A stretch of 44,534 nt of DNA. Source: Acidobacteria bacterium Ga0077553 (GTDB taxonomy: Bacteria; Acidobacteriota; Terriglobia; Bryobacterales; Bryobacteraceae). The stretch is taken from NCBI GenBank assembly GCA_001464575.1, contig LNFE01000257.1, positions 1 through 44,534 on the forward strand. The letters run 5' to 3'. Every line of letters starts with the position of its first letter. The first letter of the stretch is position 1. Position numbers and translations under genes: made by a program. Below are positions 1 to 7,439 of this stretch, piece by piece. Under the pieces are notes generated by a model. It was not told the DNA's origin. It was given only the letters and a program-made list of their open reading frames with translations, and ran no database searches.

Positions 1-1069
1 CGCCGTTGTCGCTGTTCGTCAGAAGGATCATACACGACTGCCCACGCTCGAAACAGACCATAAATGTTTGGGCGCCGTCCCCATGGCCCTCCTTGAAAAA
101 CGCCTTGCCAAACCTCGTCTTGGTCAGCAATCCCCAGCCCATACCGTAAGCTAAGCCGAGCTGTTTGGCGGGCAGCCCCTCGGGTTGGGGACCCGATTGG
201 AACTGCCGAACGGTGCGGATTTGAACGGAGGGCGCCAGAAGCTTCTCCTTGGTGGCGGGCTCGAGGAGCTTGTTCTCGAAAAGGCCGGTGGCGAAGCGGG
301 CCAGATCCTCCGCCGTGCTCGTCATCGAGCCGGCAGCCCGGGGATTGCGGCGAGTTTTGGCGTGGAAGGCTCCTTTATCGTCGAAACGGTCCGCAATGTT
401 GCTCTCGAATTCGGGGCGGAAGCGCATACCGGTGCGTGTCATCTGGAGGGGCGCGAAGATGGACTCCTGCATGAGCTCGTCGATGGGGCGGCCTTTCTGT
501 TCCTCGATAAGCATCTGGAGCAGGTTGAGCGCCTCGCCGGAGTAGCTGTAGCGCGCCCCAGGCTTGAACAGCAGACGAATCTTCTTATCCGGCGCAAAGA
601 CGGCCAGATTGTTCAAGCCGGAGGTGTGATTCAGGGCCATGCGGGGCGTGATGAGCGGCCAGTCGCGCTCTTTCACCAGGTTGCTAGCGGTTTCCTTGTA
701 CTCGGGGTAACTGGTGAGTGGTTGCTTCAACTGCCGGACAATCGGCACGTCGAGTTCGAACTCGCCGCGCTCGACGAGTTGCATGACATAGGTTCCGAAA
801 ACGGCTTTGGTGATGGACGCTGCCCACGTGGTTGTTTCGGGCGTCATCGGGAGGGTCGGATCCAGCTGGCGTACGCCGTGGGCCATGCTCCACACCAGGC
901 GGCCGTCGTTGAGGATGGCGATTTGAGCGCCTGTGACATTGGCCTCCGTCAGGGTCTTGCGGGCGAAGGTCTCCGCAAACTCGGCCGTGATGGTGGTTCC
1001 GTCGAGCCGGCGAATGGTTTGCGCCGGGGCGCCGAGACAAGGGAGTAAAAGGAGAGCAATCAGCCGCAT
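1..1069 (-). CDS. Serine beta-lactamase family protein (PF00144 type), 3' end outside window
   Basis: The reverse strand reads open from an ATG at 1069 to the window edge (356 codons, no stop). It begins with a short signal peptide (MRLIALLLLPCLGAPAQ), so the product is exported. The catalytic SxxK is seen as S85-I-T-K88. The second motif is YSYSGE, where class C enzymes usually have YxN; that substitution is common in the esterase or peptidase-like members. An EGHGDGAQ stretch near the edge stands where the third motif (HxG) is expected. The family includes class C beta-lactamases, D-aminopeptidases and esterases, and the altered second motif argues against calling this a drug-resistance enzyme. 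A TACTCT hexamer lies 6 bases upstream of the ATG, so the transcript may be leaderless. The family is clear; the substrate is unknown. Confidence 0.9.
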   Translation of the reverse strand, partial: MRLIALLLLPCLGAPAQTIRRLDGTTITAEFAETFARKTLTEANVTGAQIAILNDGRLVWSMAHGVRQLDPTLPMTPETTTWAASITKAVFGTYVMQLVERGEFELDVPIVRQLKQPLTSYPEYKETASNLVKERDWPLITPRMALNHTSGLNNLAVFAPDKKIRLLFKPGARYSYSGEALNLLQMLIEEQKGRPIDELMQESIFAPLQMTRTGMRFRPEFESNIADRFDDKGAFHAKTRRNPRAAGSMTSTAEDLARFATGLFENKLLEPATKEKLLAPSVQIRTVRQFQSGPQPEGLPAKQLGLAYGMGWGLLTKTRFGKAFFKEGHGDGAQTFMVCFERGQSCMILLTNSDNG

Positions 1070-1075
1070 GACCCT

Positions 1076-1081
1076 AGAGTA
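1076..1081 (-). promoter_or_regulatory. Putative -10 box (TACTCT), leaderless start
   Basis: TACTCT on the reverse strand ends 6 bases before the ATG at 1069, which would place the transcription start on or next to the start codon. No good -35 was recognised. It fits the TANNNT pattern seen before several other first genes in the window. Confidence 0.35.
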
Positions 1082-1086
1082 CGGAT

Positions 1087-1111
1087 TCGGGCGGGTTAAG
1101 TTCCCGCCCGA
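1087..1111 (-). terminator. Perfect 9-bp hairpin after the YCII gene
   Basis: TCGGGCGGG, a 7-base loop, then CCCGCCCGA form a perfect inverted repeat. It sits 3 bases beyond the stop of the leftward YCII gene and 17 bases before the start of the leftward beta-lactamase-family gene. No strong U-run follows on the reverse strand, so it may be a weak terminator or an mRNA 3'-end stabiliser rather than a classic intrinsic terminator. Confidence 0.5.
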
Positions 1112-1114
1112 TGT

Positions 1115-1846
1115 TTATTCCGCACAGACGCCCACCGGCCGCACCTCCACGGCCCCGGCCCGCTCGGCATGGAACCGCCGGCCCACGGCGATGGCTTCAT
1201 CGAGATCGGCCGCGTGGAAGAGGATGTATCCCGCCAGGTGCTCCTTCGTTTCGGCGAAGGGACCGTCGGTGACCAGCAGTTTCCCATCGTGGGATCGAAT
1301 CGAACGCGCGCGGGCGGGATTCACAAGCGGGGCTCCGGAGATCCAGCGGCCGGAAGCGGCCATCTCCTGGGCGAAGAGGGGCGCGTCGGTCGAGAGGCGC
1401 TGCCGTTCGGCCGCGGGGCTCGCGTCCCATTGTTCCTGGTCGTGGTAGCAGAGCAGCATGTACTGCTTGCGTCTGGGGATGGGCGCTGCGTCGGGCTGCG
1501 GGAACGGCGCCACCTCGCGCACTTCAATGGTTCCCGGGCCGACGTTGCCCGCTGCGAGCCAGTGGTTCACGGCCTCTTCGCGGCTCTCCGCTTCGACCAG
1601 AATATAGCCGCCGAGCTGCTCCCGGGTTTCTGCGAACGGGCCGTCGGTGACGACGAACTTGCCGTCCACAAAACGGATTGTCGTGGCGGTGGCGACGGAG
1701 TGGAGCGGCGCGCCGCCCCGATGCCTCCCTTGCTCTTTCCAGCGCGCGACCATGGTGTCGCCTTGCGCCATCATCTGTTGCCGGTCTGGCTCCGGCAGCT
1801 CGTTCCACTTCTGTTCGTTCAAATAGATCAGGTAGATGTATTGCAT
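1115..1846 (-). CDS. Double YCII-domain (DGPF) protein
   Basis: This 243-residue protein holds two tandem YCII-related domains, residues about 1-115 and 128-240. Each carries the family signature, VTDGPFAETRE in the first and VTDGPFAETKE in the second. YCII/DGPF proteins are small ferredoxin-like-fold proteins of mostly unknown activity; a His/Asp pair suggests possible enzymatic activity. Genes of this family are the usual partners of ECF42 sigma factors, and this one lies divergently next to such a gene. The start is fixed by a good ribosome site, AGAAGGAG at 1853-1860, 6 bases upstream. A TGTCGA/CGAT promoter lies just beyond. Most homologues have one domain, so this looks like an internal duplication or fusion. 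No signal peptide; cytoplasmic. Confidence 0.9.
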   Translation of the reverse strand: MQYIYLIYLNEQKWNELPEPDRQQMMAQGDTMVARWKEQGRHRGGAPLHSVATATTIRFVDGKFVVTDGPFAETREQLGGYILVEAESREEAVNHWLAAGNVGPGTIEVREVAPFPQPDAAPIPRRKQYMLLCYHDQEQWDASPAAERQRLSTDAPLFAQEMAASGRWISGAPLVNPARARSIRSHDGKLLVTDGPFAETKEHLAGYILFHAADLDEAIAVGRRFHAERAGAVEVRPVGVCAE

Positions 1847-1868
1847 GAGTTTCTCCTTCTGCTTCTGA

Positions 1869-1895
1869 ATCGCAGCAGGAGCGGTGAAATCGACA
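1869..1895 (-). promoter_or_regulatory. Putative ECF42-type promoter of the YCII gene
   Basis: On the reverse strand TGTCGA (1895-1890) is followed after exactly 17 bases by CGAT (1872-1869), upstream of the YCII gene. From memory of the ECF42 literature, targets have TGTCGA at -35 and a CGA(T/C)-like -10; the match in sequence and spacing is good. The adjacent divergent gene encodes an ECF42-type sigma factor, so regulation of the YCII gene by its neighbour is the natural reading. Confidence 0.65.
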
Positions 1896-1913
1896 GGCGC
1901 CTCAACTATTTTT

Positions 1914-1919
1914 TAGAAT
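1914..1919 (+). promoter_or_regulatory. Putative -10 box (TAGAAT) of the ECF42 gene
   Basis: TAGAAT lies 12 bases before the ATG at 1932, within an AT-rich stretch that stands out from its surroundings. No convincing -35 was found. It does not resemble the TGTCGA/CGAT element on the other strand, so the sigma gene itself may use a housekeeping promoter. Confidence 0.35.
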
Positions 1920-1931
1920 TGGTCAGGCCTG

Positions 1932-3149
1932 ATGACAGCATCGCAAGTCGTCGACGAACTTTTCCGGGCGGAGTGGGGCAAGCTGGTGGCGCTCGTGGTG
2001 CGGCAGACAAGCGACCTGGACATTGCCGAGGAGGCCGTGCAGGAGGCGTTCGCCGCGGCGCTTGCGCAGTGGCCGGGCGACGGGTTGCCGGAGTACCCCC
2101 GGGCCTGGATTCTACAGACGGCACGGCACAAAGCGCTGGACCGGCTCCGCCGCGCGCAACGGATGGCTCCGCTGCTCGAAACGCCGGGGCCGGAGAGGGA
2201 GGCGCCCGATCAGATTCCCGATGAACGGTTGCGGCTGATCTTTACCTGCTGCCATCCGGCGATTGCTCCCGAGGCGCAGATCGCGTTGACGCTGCGGGCC
2301 GTCTGCGGCTTGACGACGCCGGAGATTGCGCGGGCCTTTCTGGTTTCCGAGCCGACGATGGCGCAGCGGCTGGTGCGCGCGCAGAAGAAGATTCGGGATG
2401 CGGGAATTCCGTTTGCGGTGCCGGAGCGTGGGGAGCGCGAGGAGCGGCTGGCGGCCGTATTGACCGTGATCTATCTGGTGTTTAACGAGGGGTATGCCGC
2501 GACCTCGGGAGACGAGCCGATTCGGCGGCGCCTGTGTGAGGAGGCGATCTACCTGGCGCGGATGCTATGCGCTTTGTTGGGCGAGGAGATTCCTGGGGAG
2601 CTAACGGGATTGTTGGCGCTGATGCTGCTGCAGGATGCCCGGAGCGCGGCCCGCTACGATGCAGAGGGGGCGATCGTGCTGTTGCAGCGTCAGGATCGGA
2701 GCCGTTGGGACCAAGCGCAAATTGCCGAGGCGCTGCCGCTGGTGGAGAGGTCGCTGGCCGGGGGACATGGCCCGTACGCGGTACAAGCGGCGGTGGCCGC
2801 GCTGCACTGCCGGGCGGCGAGCGCGGCCGAGACGGATTGGCGGCAGATCGCGGCGCTGTACGGGGTGCTGGAGAGGTTGCAGCCTTCGCCGGTGGTGGCG
2901 CTGAACCGGGCGGCTGCGGTGATGGAGGCGGCGGGGCCGGCGGAGGCGCTGCGCTTGTTGGAGCCGCTGCGGGAGAGGTTGGAAGAGTATCACCTGTACT
3001 TTGCGACCTTGGGCGAGGTCTGGACGAGGCTCGGCGAGCGGGAGCGCGCGGTGGCGGCGTTCCGGTTGGCACATGAGAAGGCCGCCTTGCCGGCGGATCG
3101 CCGGTTTCTGGCCGAAAGGCTCCGCGAACTGGGCGGGAGTTCGGCATGA
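1932..3149 (+). CDS. ECF42-type RNA polymerase sigma factor with C-terminal TPR-like domain
   Basis: The 405-residue product has the arrangement of the ECF42/COG4941 group. Sigma region 2 spans about residues 8-80 (DIAEEAVQEAF and WILQTARHKALDRLR). Region 4 lies around 115-170 with a helix-turn-helix (TPEIARAFLVSEPTMAQRL). A long alpha-helical C-terminal half follows, starting with the group signature LVFNEGYAAT near residue 195 and ending in TPR-like helices. No anti-sigma gene is adjacent, as is usual for this group; the C-terminal domain is thought to control activity. It is divergent from a YCII/DGPF gene carrying a matching promoter, the classic ECF42 partner. Its stop overlaps the start of the CAP gene by ATGA, so the two are probably translated from one mRNA. 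The inducing signal is unknown. Confidence 0.92.
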   Translation: MTASQVVDELFRAEWGKLVALVVRQTSDLDIAEEAVQEAFAAALAQWPGDGLPEYPRAWILQTARHKALDRLRRAQRMAPLLETPGPEREAPDQIPDERLRLIFTCCHPAIAPEAQIALTLRAVCGLTTPEIARAFLVSEPTMAQRLVRAQKKIRDAGIPFAVPERGEREERLAAVLTVIYLVFNEGYAATSGDEPIRRRLCEEAIYLARMLCALLGEEIPGELTGLLALMLLQDARSAARYDAEGAIVLLQRQDRSRWDQAQIAEALPLVERSLAGGHGPYAVQAAVAALHCRAASAAETDWRQIAALYGVLERLQPSPVVALNRAAAVMEAAGPAEALRLLEPLRERLEEYHLYFATLGEVWTRLGERERAVAAFRLAHEKAALPADRRFLAERLRELGGSSA

Positions 3150-3616
3150 GAGTGGTGTTTGGCCTGATGCTGCTGATCGCGGGTCAGGCGGCGGGTCAGG
3201 GCCGAGGCCAACTGCAGCAGGAGATGTTGCTGGCACACAATCAGGTGCGGGCGCGGGTGGGCGTGCCGCCGCTTGCGTGGTCGGCTGAGTTGGCGCGCTA
3301 TGCGCAGGAGTGGGCGGAGCTTCTGCTCGAGCGGCGGGAGTTTGGTCACCGGCCGGTGACGCCCTTGGGGGAGAATCTGTTTGCGATCTCCGGCGGCGTT
3401 TCGTCGCCGCGGAAGGTGGTGGGCGTTTGGGCCGCCGAGGGGAGGGACTACAACTACCGGACGAATCGTTGCAAAGGTGTTTGCGGGCACTATACGCAAA
3501 TTGTGTGGCGCGAGACGCGGCAGGTAGGGTGCGGCGTGGCGCGGGGAGGCGGGCGTGAGGTCTGGGTGTGCAATTACGATCCGCCGGGAAATTGGGACGG
3601 GCGGCGGCCGTATTGA
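3146..3616 (+). CDS. Secreted CAP-domain (SCP/PR-1-like) protein
   Basis: A 156-residue protein: signal peptide (residues 1-18), then one CAP domain. It has the family blocks in order: HNQVRARVGVPPLAW (31-45), H68 and GENL (75-78), CGHYTQIVWRET (113-124) and CNYDPPGNW (142-150). Cavity residues H68, E76 and H115 and four cysteines (C109, C113, C129, C142) are present. The motifs look unusually close to plant PR-1 proteins. Bacterial CAP proteins are extracellular and of mostly unknown function; sterol or lipid binding and cell-wall roles are known for some relatives. The ATGA overlap (3146-3149) with the ECF42 gene suggests co-expression. No CAP gene is usually expected in an ECF42 module, so this coupling is notable. 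Confidence 0.9.
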   Translation: MRVVFGLMLLIAGQAAGQGRGQLQQEMLLAHNQVRARVGVPPLAWSAELARYAQEWAELLLERREFGHRPVTPLGENLFAISGGVSSPRKVVGVWAAEGRDYNYRTNRCKGVCGHYTQIVWRETRQVGCGVARGGGREVWVCNYDPPGNWDGRRPY

Positions 3617-3622
3617 CGGGTG

Positions 3623-3739
3623 CTAGATGACCATCTCGGCAAGCGTTTGGAACGCGGTGTCGCCGGGCCAGAGCTGGTGCTGCGGCATCGCGGTAGTTCG
3701 CCGAATGATCACCTGGGCTGATGGGATGGCAATCTGCAC
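3623..3739 (-). CDS. Possible small protein, 38 residues
   Basis: A reverse-strand frame with a GTG start at 3739 reads VQIAIPSAQVIIRRTTAMPQ and ends LAEMVI. It starts 3 bases after the stop of the 57-residue frame at 3743-3916, as in a small operon, and ends 6 bases from the 3' end of the CAP gene. No family is recognised. It could also be a remnant of a larger gene. The forward strand across the same stretch is also open but reads less like protein. Confidence 0.25.
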   Translation of the reverse strand: MQIAIPSAQVIIRRTTAMPQHQLWPGDTAFQTLAEMVI

Positions 3740-3742
3740 CGC

Positions 3743-3916
3743 TCAGTCTCCCGGAACCGTCTCCACGTCCGCTACGTCGGACGATGTGACCTGGCGAATG
3801 CATCGGAAGGTAGGGATGCCCTTGTCCGGATCGAGCGGCTGGACGGCGCCGATCGGTTGCTGCTCCCGCCCGGTGATGAATTCGCTAACGGTTGCCAGGT
3901 CGATCTTGGTCCTCAT
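3743..3916 (-). CDS. Possible small protein, 57 residues
   Basis: A reverse-strand frame starts at ATG 3916 with MRTKIDLATVSEFITGREQQ and ends VETVPGD. Its composition is protein-like, with no frame-shadow run of Pro, Arg or Ala. A CATGAT hexamer lies 6 bases upstream of the start, resembling the TATGAT box before the gene at 43442. No domain is recognised. Together with the 38-residue frame it is all I can find in the 395-base gap between the CAP and ECF genes. Confidence 0.35.
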   Translation of the reverse strand: MRTKIDLATVSEFITGREQQPIGAVQPLDPDKGIPTFRCIRQVTSSDVADVETVPGD

Positions 3917-3998
3917 GTTTCGATCATGGCATTTAGCGCTTCAAAAGCTGTTCTTCAGGGCTTGTTGTTCAGGACGAACGACGCCCGCGGCGGCGATT

Positions 3999-4004
3999 TA
4001 TACT
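3999..4004 (+). promoter_or_regulatory. Putative -10 box (TATACT), leaderless start
   Basis: TATACT stands 7 bases before the GTG at 4012. The run TTATACTGGAACCA before this start closely matches TTACACTGGAAGCA before the start at 12334, which argues that both are real promoter/start elements. It also supports the GTG at 4012 as the start. Confidence 0.45.
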
Positions 4005-4011
4005 GGAACCA

Positions 4012-4542
4012 GTGGCGGGAGAATCCGGGGAAACCCCGAGAAATGTAGAGGTGGAGCGGTTTGTTGAGCGGCTCTACCCGGAGTTGCGGGCGATCGCGGG
4101 GCAACTGGGCAAGCGGTTTGCTTCCTCGGAGACGCTACGGCGGACGGCGCTGGTTTCCGAGGCGTTTCTGCGCTTACGGCGAACCGAGGGGTTCGTGGAT
4201 GAACGCCACTTTCTGCACACCGCGGCCTTGGCCATGCGGCAAATTCTCGTAAACCACGCGCGAGCCCGGATGGCGGCGCGGCGCGGAGGCGGGGCGACGA
4301 CCGTAGAGTTTCATGACGACCTGCCGGTGTTCTGGGAGAGCGACGAGCGGCTGGTGGCCCTTGACGCGGCGCTGTCGGCCTTGGCGGCGGTGGACCCGCG
4401 CCTGGCGAGTGTGGTGGAATGCCGCTTCTTCGGAGGGTACGACGAAATGGAGACGGCGGCCGTGCTCGGAGTCTCCGACCGGACGGTGCGGCGGGATTGG
4501 ATCAAGGCGCGCGCGCTACTACGGGCCGAGTTGGAGAGTTAG
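4012..4542 (+). CDS. ECF-type RNA polymerase sigma factor (TIGR02999-like)
   Basis: A 176-residue protein of the short sigma-70-like group found mainly in Acidobacteriota and Planctomycetes. Region 2 spans about residues 14-90 (LYPELRAIAGQL, LVSEAFLRLRR and a HFLHTAALAMRQILVNHARAR block). Region 4 is about 120-175 with RFFGGYDEMETAAVLGVSDRTVRRDW as its core (given here only to mark the helix-turn-helix). The GTG start is chosen from the TATACT box 7 bases upstream. The gene runs head-on into a kinase-TPR gene and the two stops share TTAG (4539-4542). In this group the sigma factor and a Ser/Thr kinase are commonly neighbours, so the kinase is the likely regulator, by inference. There is no anti-sigma factor nearby. 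Confidence 0.9.
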   Translation: MAGESGETPRNVEVERFVERLYPELRAIAGQLGKRFASSETLRRTALVSEAFLRLRRTEGFVDERHFLHTAALAMRQILVNHARARMAARRGGGATTVEFHDDLPVFWESDERLVALDAALSALAAVDPRLASVVECRFFGGYDEMETAAVLGVSDRTVRRDWIKARALLRAELES

Positions 4543-6941
4543 TCGGCAAGCCGATACTGGCGGCGAATGCCGTCGATGGATTGCGCCAGCCGGGCGGCGG
4601 GTGGACCCATGGCCTGGACGACGGCTGTGGCATCGACCAGCAGCGTGCGGGCGCGGGCCAGGTTCCCATTGGCGGCGCTGGCGCGGGCCAAGGCGATAGC
4701 GGCGATGGCGGCGGGCGGCGACTTCGGGCCACTCTTCGCCACGGCGGCGCGGAGGGCCTCTTCCCCGGTGGCAAGGCCAGGCTTTAACGCACCCAGCTTC
4801 AAGTGGGCCTCGCTGACGCCGGCGAGGGCCGAAACGTGGGCGAGCGACCCGGCCCCGGCAAACCGTTGGCCCATCTCGGCGGCCTCCTGCGCCTGCGGTA
4901 GCGCGACCGGGGCTTGGTTGAGCAGCAGAAGCACTTTGGCGTGATTATTGAGCAGCGCGGCGAGGGCCGCCGAGGGGCCGAAGAGGCTCCTGCGGATGCG
5001 GATGGCTTCAGCGAACAGCGGCTGGGCGGCTGCGGGACGGCCGGTGAGTGTTTCAATCGCCGCGAGGTTGTTGAGGGTGTTCAGGGCGTCGGGGCTCTCC
5101 TCGGCGCCAATGATCGTCCACGTGGCGCGCGCCTGCTGAAAGGCGGCTCTCGCGCCGGTCAAATCGCCCATCGTCTGGAGCGTTACGCCGAGGTTGTTCT
5201 GGAAGATGCCGACATCGCGATTGGCGGCGCCGGAGACGGCAATGCGCTCGGCGAGGGCGATGCGGAGGAGCCCGGCCGCGCGGGCGGGGTCCTTATCGAC
5301 GTCGCGGATGAGTTGGGCTTCGGCGAGCCGGCTATCGATGAGGTCGGTGCGCCAGCGTTCGGGGTGGGAGCGCCAAAACTGCTGCGCTTCCTGGAGGTAC
5401 GCGCGAGCCGCCTGGGGGTTGCCCATGCGGATGAGAATTTCGGCGAGATCGACCTTGGCTTCCGCGACGACTTCCGGGCGGAGGCCGGCGGGGCGGGTGG
5501 CGACGGGGGTGAGGAGGGCGACGGCGCCGGGGTAGTCGTTGGTATGGAAGTAGAGTTCGCCAAGGGCCTTCATGACGGGGCCGTAGCGGGCGGGGTCGCG
5601 GTCGAATTCGCGGGTAAGGCGGGCAGCGGCGCGGGCGAGAACATCCTGGCGGCTACCCTGGGGGCCGGTAGCTTCCGAGGCTTCGCCGAGCAGCAGGAAC
5701 AGGGACTGCCGGACGGCTTCCGTGCGGTCTGCTTCGACCACGGCGGCGTCGCGGGCGGCCGTCGCTACGCGGGCCTGCCAGAGGGCGAGGCCGGTGCCGA
5801 GAAGAAGGCTTGCGGCGATAGCGCCCGCCGCGGCGAGGGGCCATCGGGAGCGCCAAAGGAAGCGGCGGAGGCGGTAGCCGCGTTCGTTCCGGCGGGCGGA
5901 GACGCCGGAGCCGGTGGCGGCGGCTTCGAGATCGGCGGCGAAGGCTTGCAGGGTGGGGTAGCGATCGGCCGGTTCCTTGCGGAGCGCTTTGGCCAGGACG
6001 GCCTCGAGGTCGGCGAGAAGTCGGGCGGGGGCGTCAATGCGGTGTTGCCGAAGTGGGGCGGGCGTTTGATCGAGTATGCGGCCGATGCCAAGCGCGGCCG
6101 GGAGCCCGGCGAGCGAGATGGGCGGGACGCCGGTGGCGAGTTCGTAGAGCAGGGCGGCGAGGCCGTAGACGTCGGTGGGCGGGCCGGCGGGAGCGCCGGT
6201 GAGCAGTTCGGGCGCGGCGTAGGGCGCCGAGATGGGCAGCGGGCCTTCCGTTTGGTCGCTGGCGGTCATTCTTTTGGCGATGCCAAAGTCGATGACTTTG
6301 GGGCGGCCATGCGGATCAATGAGGACGTTTGAAGGTTTTAAATCGCGATGGAGGACGAGTTTGGCATGGGCGGCGGCGACGGCTTCGGCGACATCGCAGA
6401 CGAGCCGAACCCGGGCGGCGAGTGGGAGGGAGTGCGCCTGGCAGTAGGCATCGATCGGTTGGCCTTCGATACGTTCCATGACCATCCAGGCGTCGCCTGC
6501 GGCGGTGGGGCCGCCGTCGAGAATTTTCGCAAGGCCGGGGTGGTCGAGGTCGGCGAGGATCTGGCGCTCGGTGCGGAAGCGGGCACGGTCGGCGGTGGTG
6601 CTGCGGGCGATGAGCTTGAGGGCGCCGGTCTGTTCGAAGCCGCCTTCGACGCGGGAGACGGCGTAGACGCGGCCCATGCCGCCGCTGCCGAGAACGCCGG
6701 TGACCTGCCAGGGGCCGAAGCGGGCGCCGTCGGGCGCATCGTCCGGGAGAGCGAGGGGGGCGGCGGGGCGGTCGAGGAAGCCGGTGCTGGCTTCGAGTTG
6801 ATCGAGGAAGGAGAGGGCGTGGGCGGTGAGCGCGGGGTCGCCGGCCGTGGCGGCGCGGAGGTAGGCTTCGCGCCCGTCCGGTGGCAGGTCGAGGCAGGTA
6901 TCCATCAGGCCGGACAGCTTGGGCCAGTGCTCCATCATCAC
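4539..6941 (-). CDS. Membrane Ser/Thr protein kinase with TPR sensor domain (1)
   Basis: An 800-residue Hanks-type kinase. An N-terminal helical segment (1-70) is followed by the kinase domain (about 75-340), with glycine loop GSGGMGRVY (85-93), ATP-binding K109, HRDLKPSN (198-205) and DFG (218-220); all key residues are intact. One membrane helix (about 368-388) follows, then a C-terminal region of TPR-like repeats (about 430-790, e.g. NNLGVTLQTMGDLTGARAAF) that would lie outside the cytoplasm. Likely phosphorylates the ECF sigma factor encoded opposite, by analogy with ECF/kinase pairs. Start candidates are GTG 6941 and ATG 6938 or 6935; a TAAAAT box at 6947-6952 fits the first two. The residue count here uses GTG 6941. 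Confidence 0.93.
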   Translation of the reverse strand: MMMEHWPKLSGLMDTCLDLPPDGREAYLRAATAGDPALTAHALSFLDQLEASTGFLDRPAAPLALPDDAPDGARFGPWQVTGVLGSGGMGRVYAVSRVEGGFEQTGALKLIARSTTADRARFRTERQILADLDHPGLAKILDGGPTAAGDAWMVMERIEGQPIDAYCQAHSLPLAARVRLVCDVAEAVAAAHAKLVLHRDLKPSNVLIDPHGRPKVIDFGIAKRMTASDQTEGPLPISAPYAAPELLTGAPAGPPTDVYGLAALLYELATGVPPISLAGLPAALGIGRILDQTPAPLRQHRIDAPARLLADLEAVLAKALRKEPADRYPTLQAFAADLEAAATGSGVSARRNERGYRLRRFLWRSRWPLAAAGAIAASLLLGTGLALWQARVATAARDAAVVEADRTEAVRQSLFLLLGEASEATGPQGSRQDVLARAAARLTREFDRDPARYGPVMKALGELYFHTNDYPGAVALLTPVATRPAGLRPEVVAEAKVDLAEILIRMGNPQAARAYLQEAQQFWRSHPERWRTDLIDSRLAEAQLIRDVDKDPARAAGLLRIALAERIAVSGAANRDVGIFQNNLGVTLQTMGDLTGARAAFQQARATWTIIGAEESPDALNTLNNLAAIETLTGRPAAAQPLFAEAIRIRRSLFGPSAALAALLNNHAKVLLLLNQAPVALPQAQEAAEMGQRFAGAGSLAHVSALAGVSEAHLKLGALKPGLATGEEALRAAVAKSGPKSPPAAIAAIALARASAANGNLARARTLLVDATAVVQAMGPPAARLAQSIDGIRRQYRLAD

Positions 6942-6946
6942 TTTTT

Positions 6947-6952
6947 ATTTTA
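6947..6952 (-). promoter_or_regulatory. Putative -10 box (TAAAAT), leaderless start
   Basis: TAAAAT on the reverse strand ends 5 bases before GTG 6941 and 8 before ATG 6938. It lies in an AT-rich patch unlike the surrounding GC-rich sequence. No -35 was recognised. Confidence 0.35.
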
Positions 6953-7019
6953 GTGATTCAACGGCAGGTGTCCGGATTTTTGGGCGGTTCGGGTTATCTA
7001 TGGCGAGGGACGAGATTTC

Positions 7020-7427
7020 ATGGCTTTACTGAATCGGCGGAGTGGGTTTGTTCAGGGAACGCTGTTCCTGCTGCTGGGTGTGGGCGCGAGTGCGCAAATC
7101 GGAAAGCAGGCTGCCCGGCCGTTGCCGCCTTTCGTCGAGATGATGCCCGGGGCAACGCAGGTTACCACTTCGACCTTTTCGAATGATCTACGGCAAGGCG
7201 GAACGGTCTTGGCGCAAGTCGAGCAGCCGGCGGCGGCGATCCTTACTTTCTACAAAGGCTCGATGGCCCGAAACGGATTGGCGCCGGGGCAGGAAACGAC
7301 CACGCCGAAAGAGGTGGTTTTAGTGAAAGCTTTGAGCGCCGATGGGAAGCGGGAGCTGCGGTTGGAGGTGAATCCATCGAAAACCGCCAGAGTGATGTTT
7401 CAGTTGAACTACGTAGTCAATAAATAG
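7020..7427 (+). CDS. Small secreted protein, paralogue of the next gene
   Basis: A 135-residue protein with a signal peptide (about residues 1-26, ending GASAQ). The rest is one small domain with the block AILTFYKGSMARNGLAPG near residues 74-91 and a KRELRLEVN strand after it. The same layout (FYK-S-A..GL, then K-R-L-V-) occurs in the lipoprotein encoded 12 bases downstream, so the two are diverged duplicates and probably share an mRNA. I do not recognise a named family. It sits between two membrane kinases whose TPR regions face outward, so a role as an envelope ligand or sensor partner is possible but only inferred. Confidence 0.8.
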   Translation: MALLNRRSGFVQGTLFLLLGVGASAQIGKQAARPLPPFVEMMPGATQVTTSTFSNDLRQGGTVLAQVEQPAAAILTFYKGSMARNGLAPGQETTTPKEVVLVKALSADGKRELRLEVNPSKTARVMFQLNYVVNK

Positions 7428-7439
7428 TGGAGAGATTTT

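Noticed and set aside
2601..3803. Reverse-strand open frame of 400 codons across the ECF42 and CAP genes
   Set aside because: Arg/Pro-rich antisense reading; both genes on the other strand have clear motifs.
4914..6332. Long forward-strand open frame of 472 codons inside the first kinase gene
   Set aside because: Gly/Ala/Glu-rich with no domain; it is antisense to a kinase with complete catalytic motifs, as expected in high-GC DNA.
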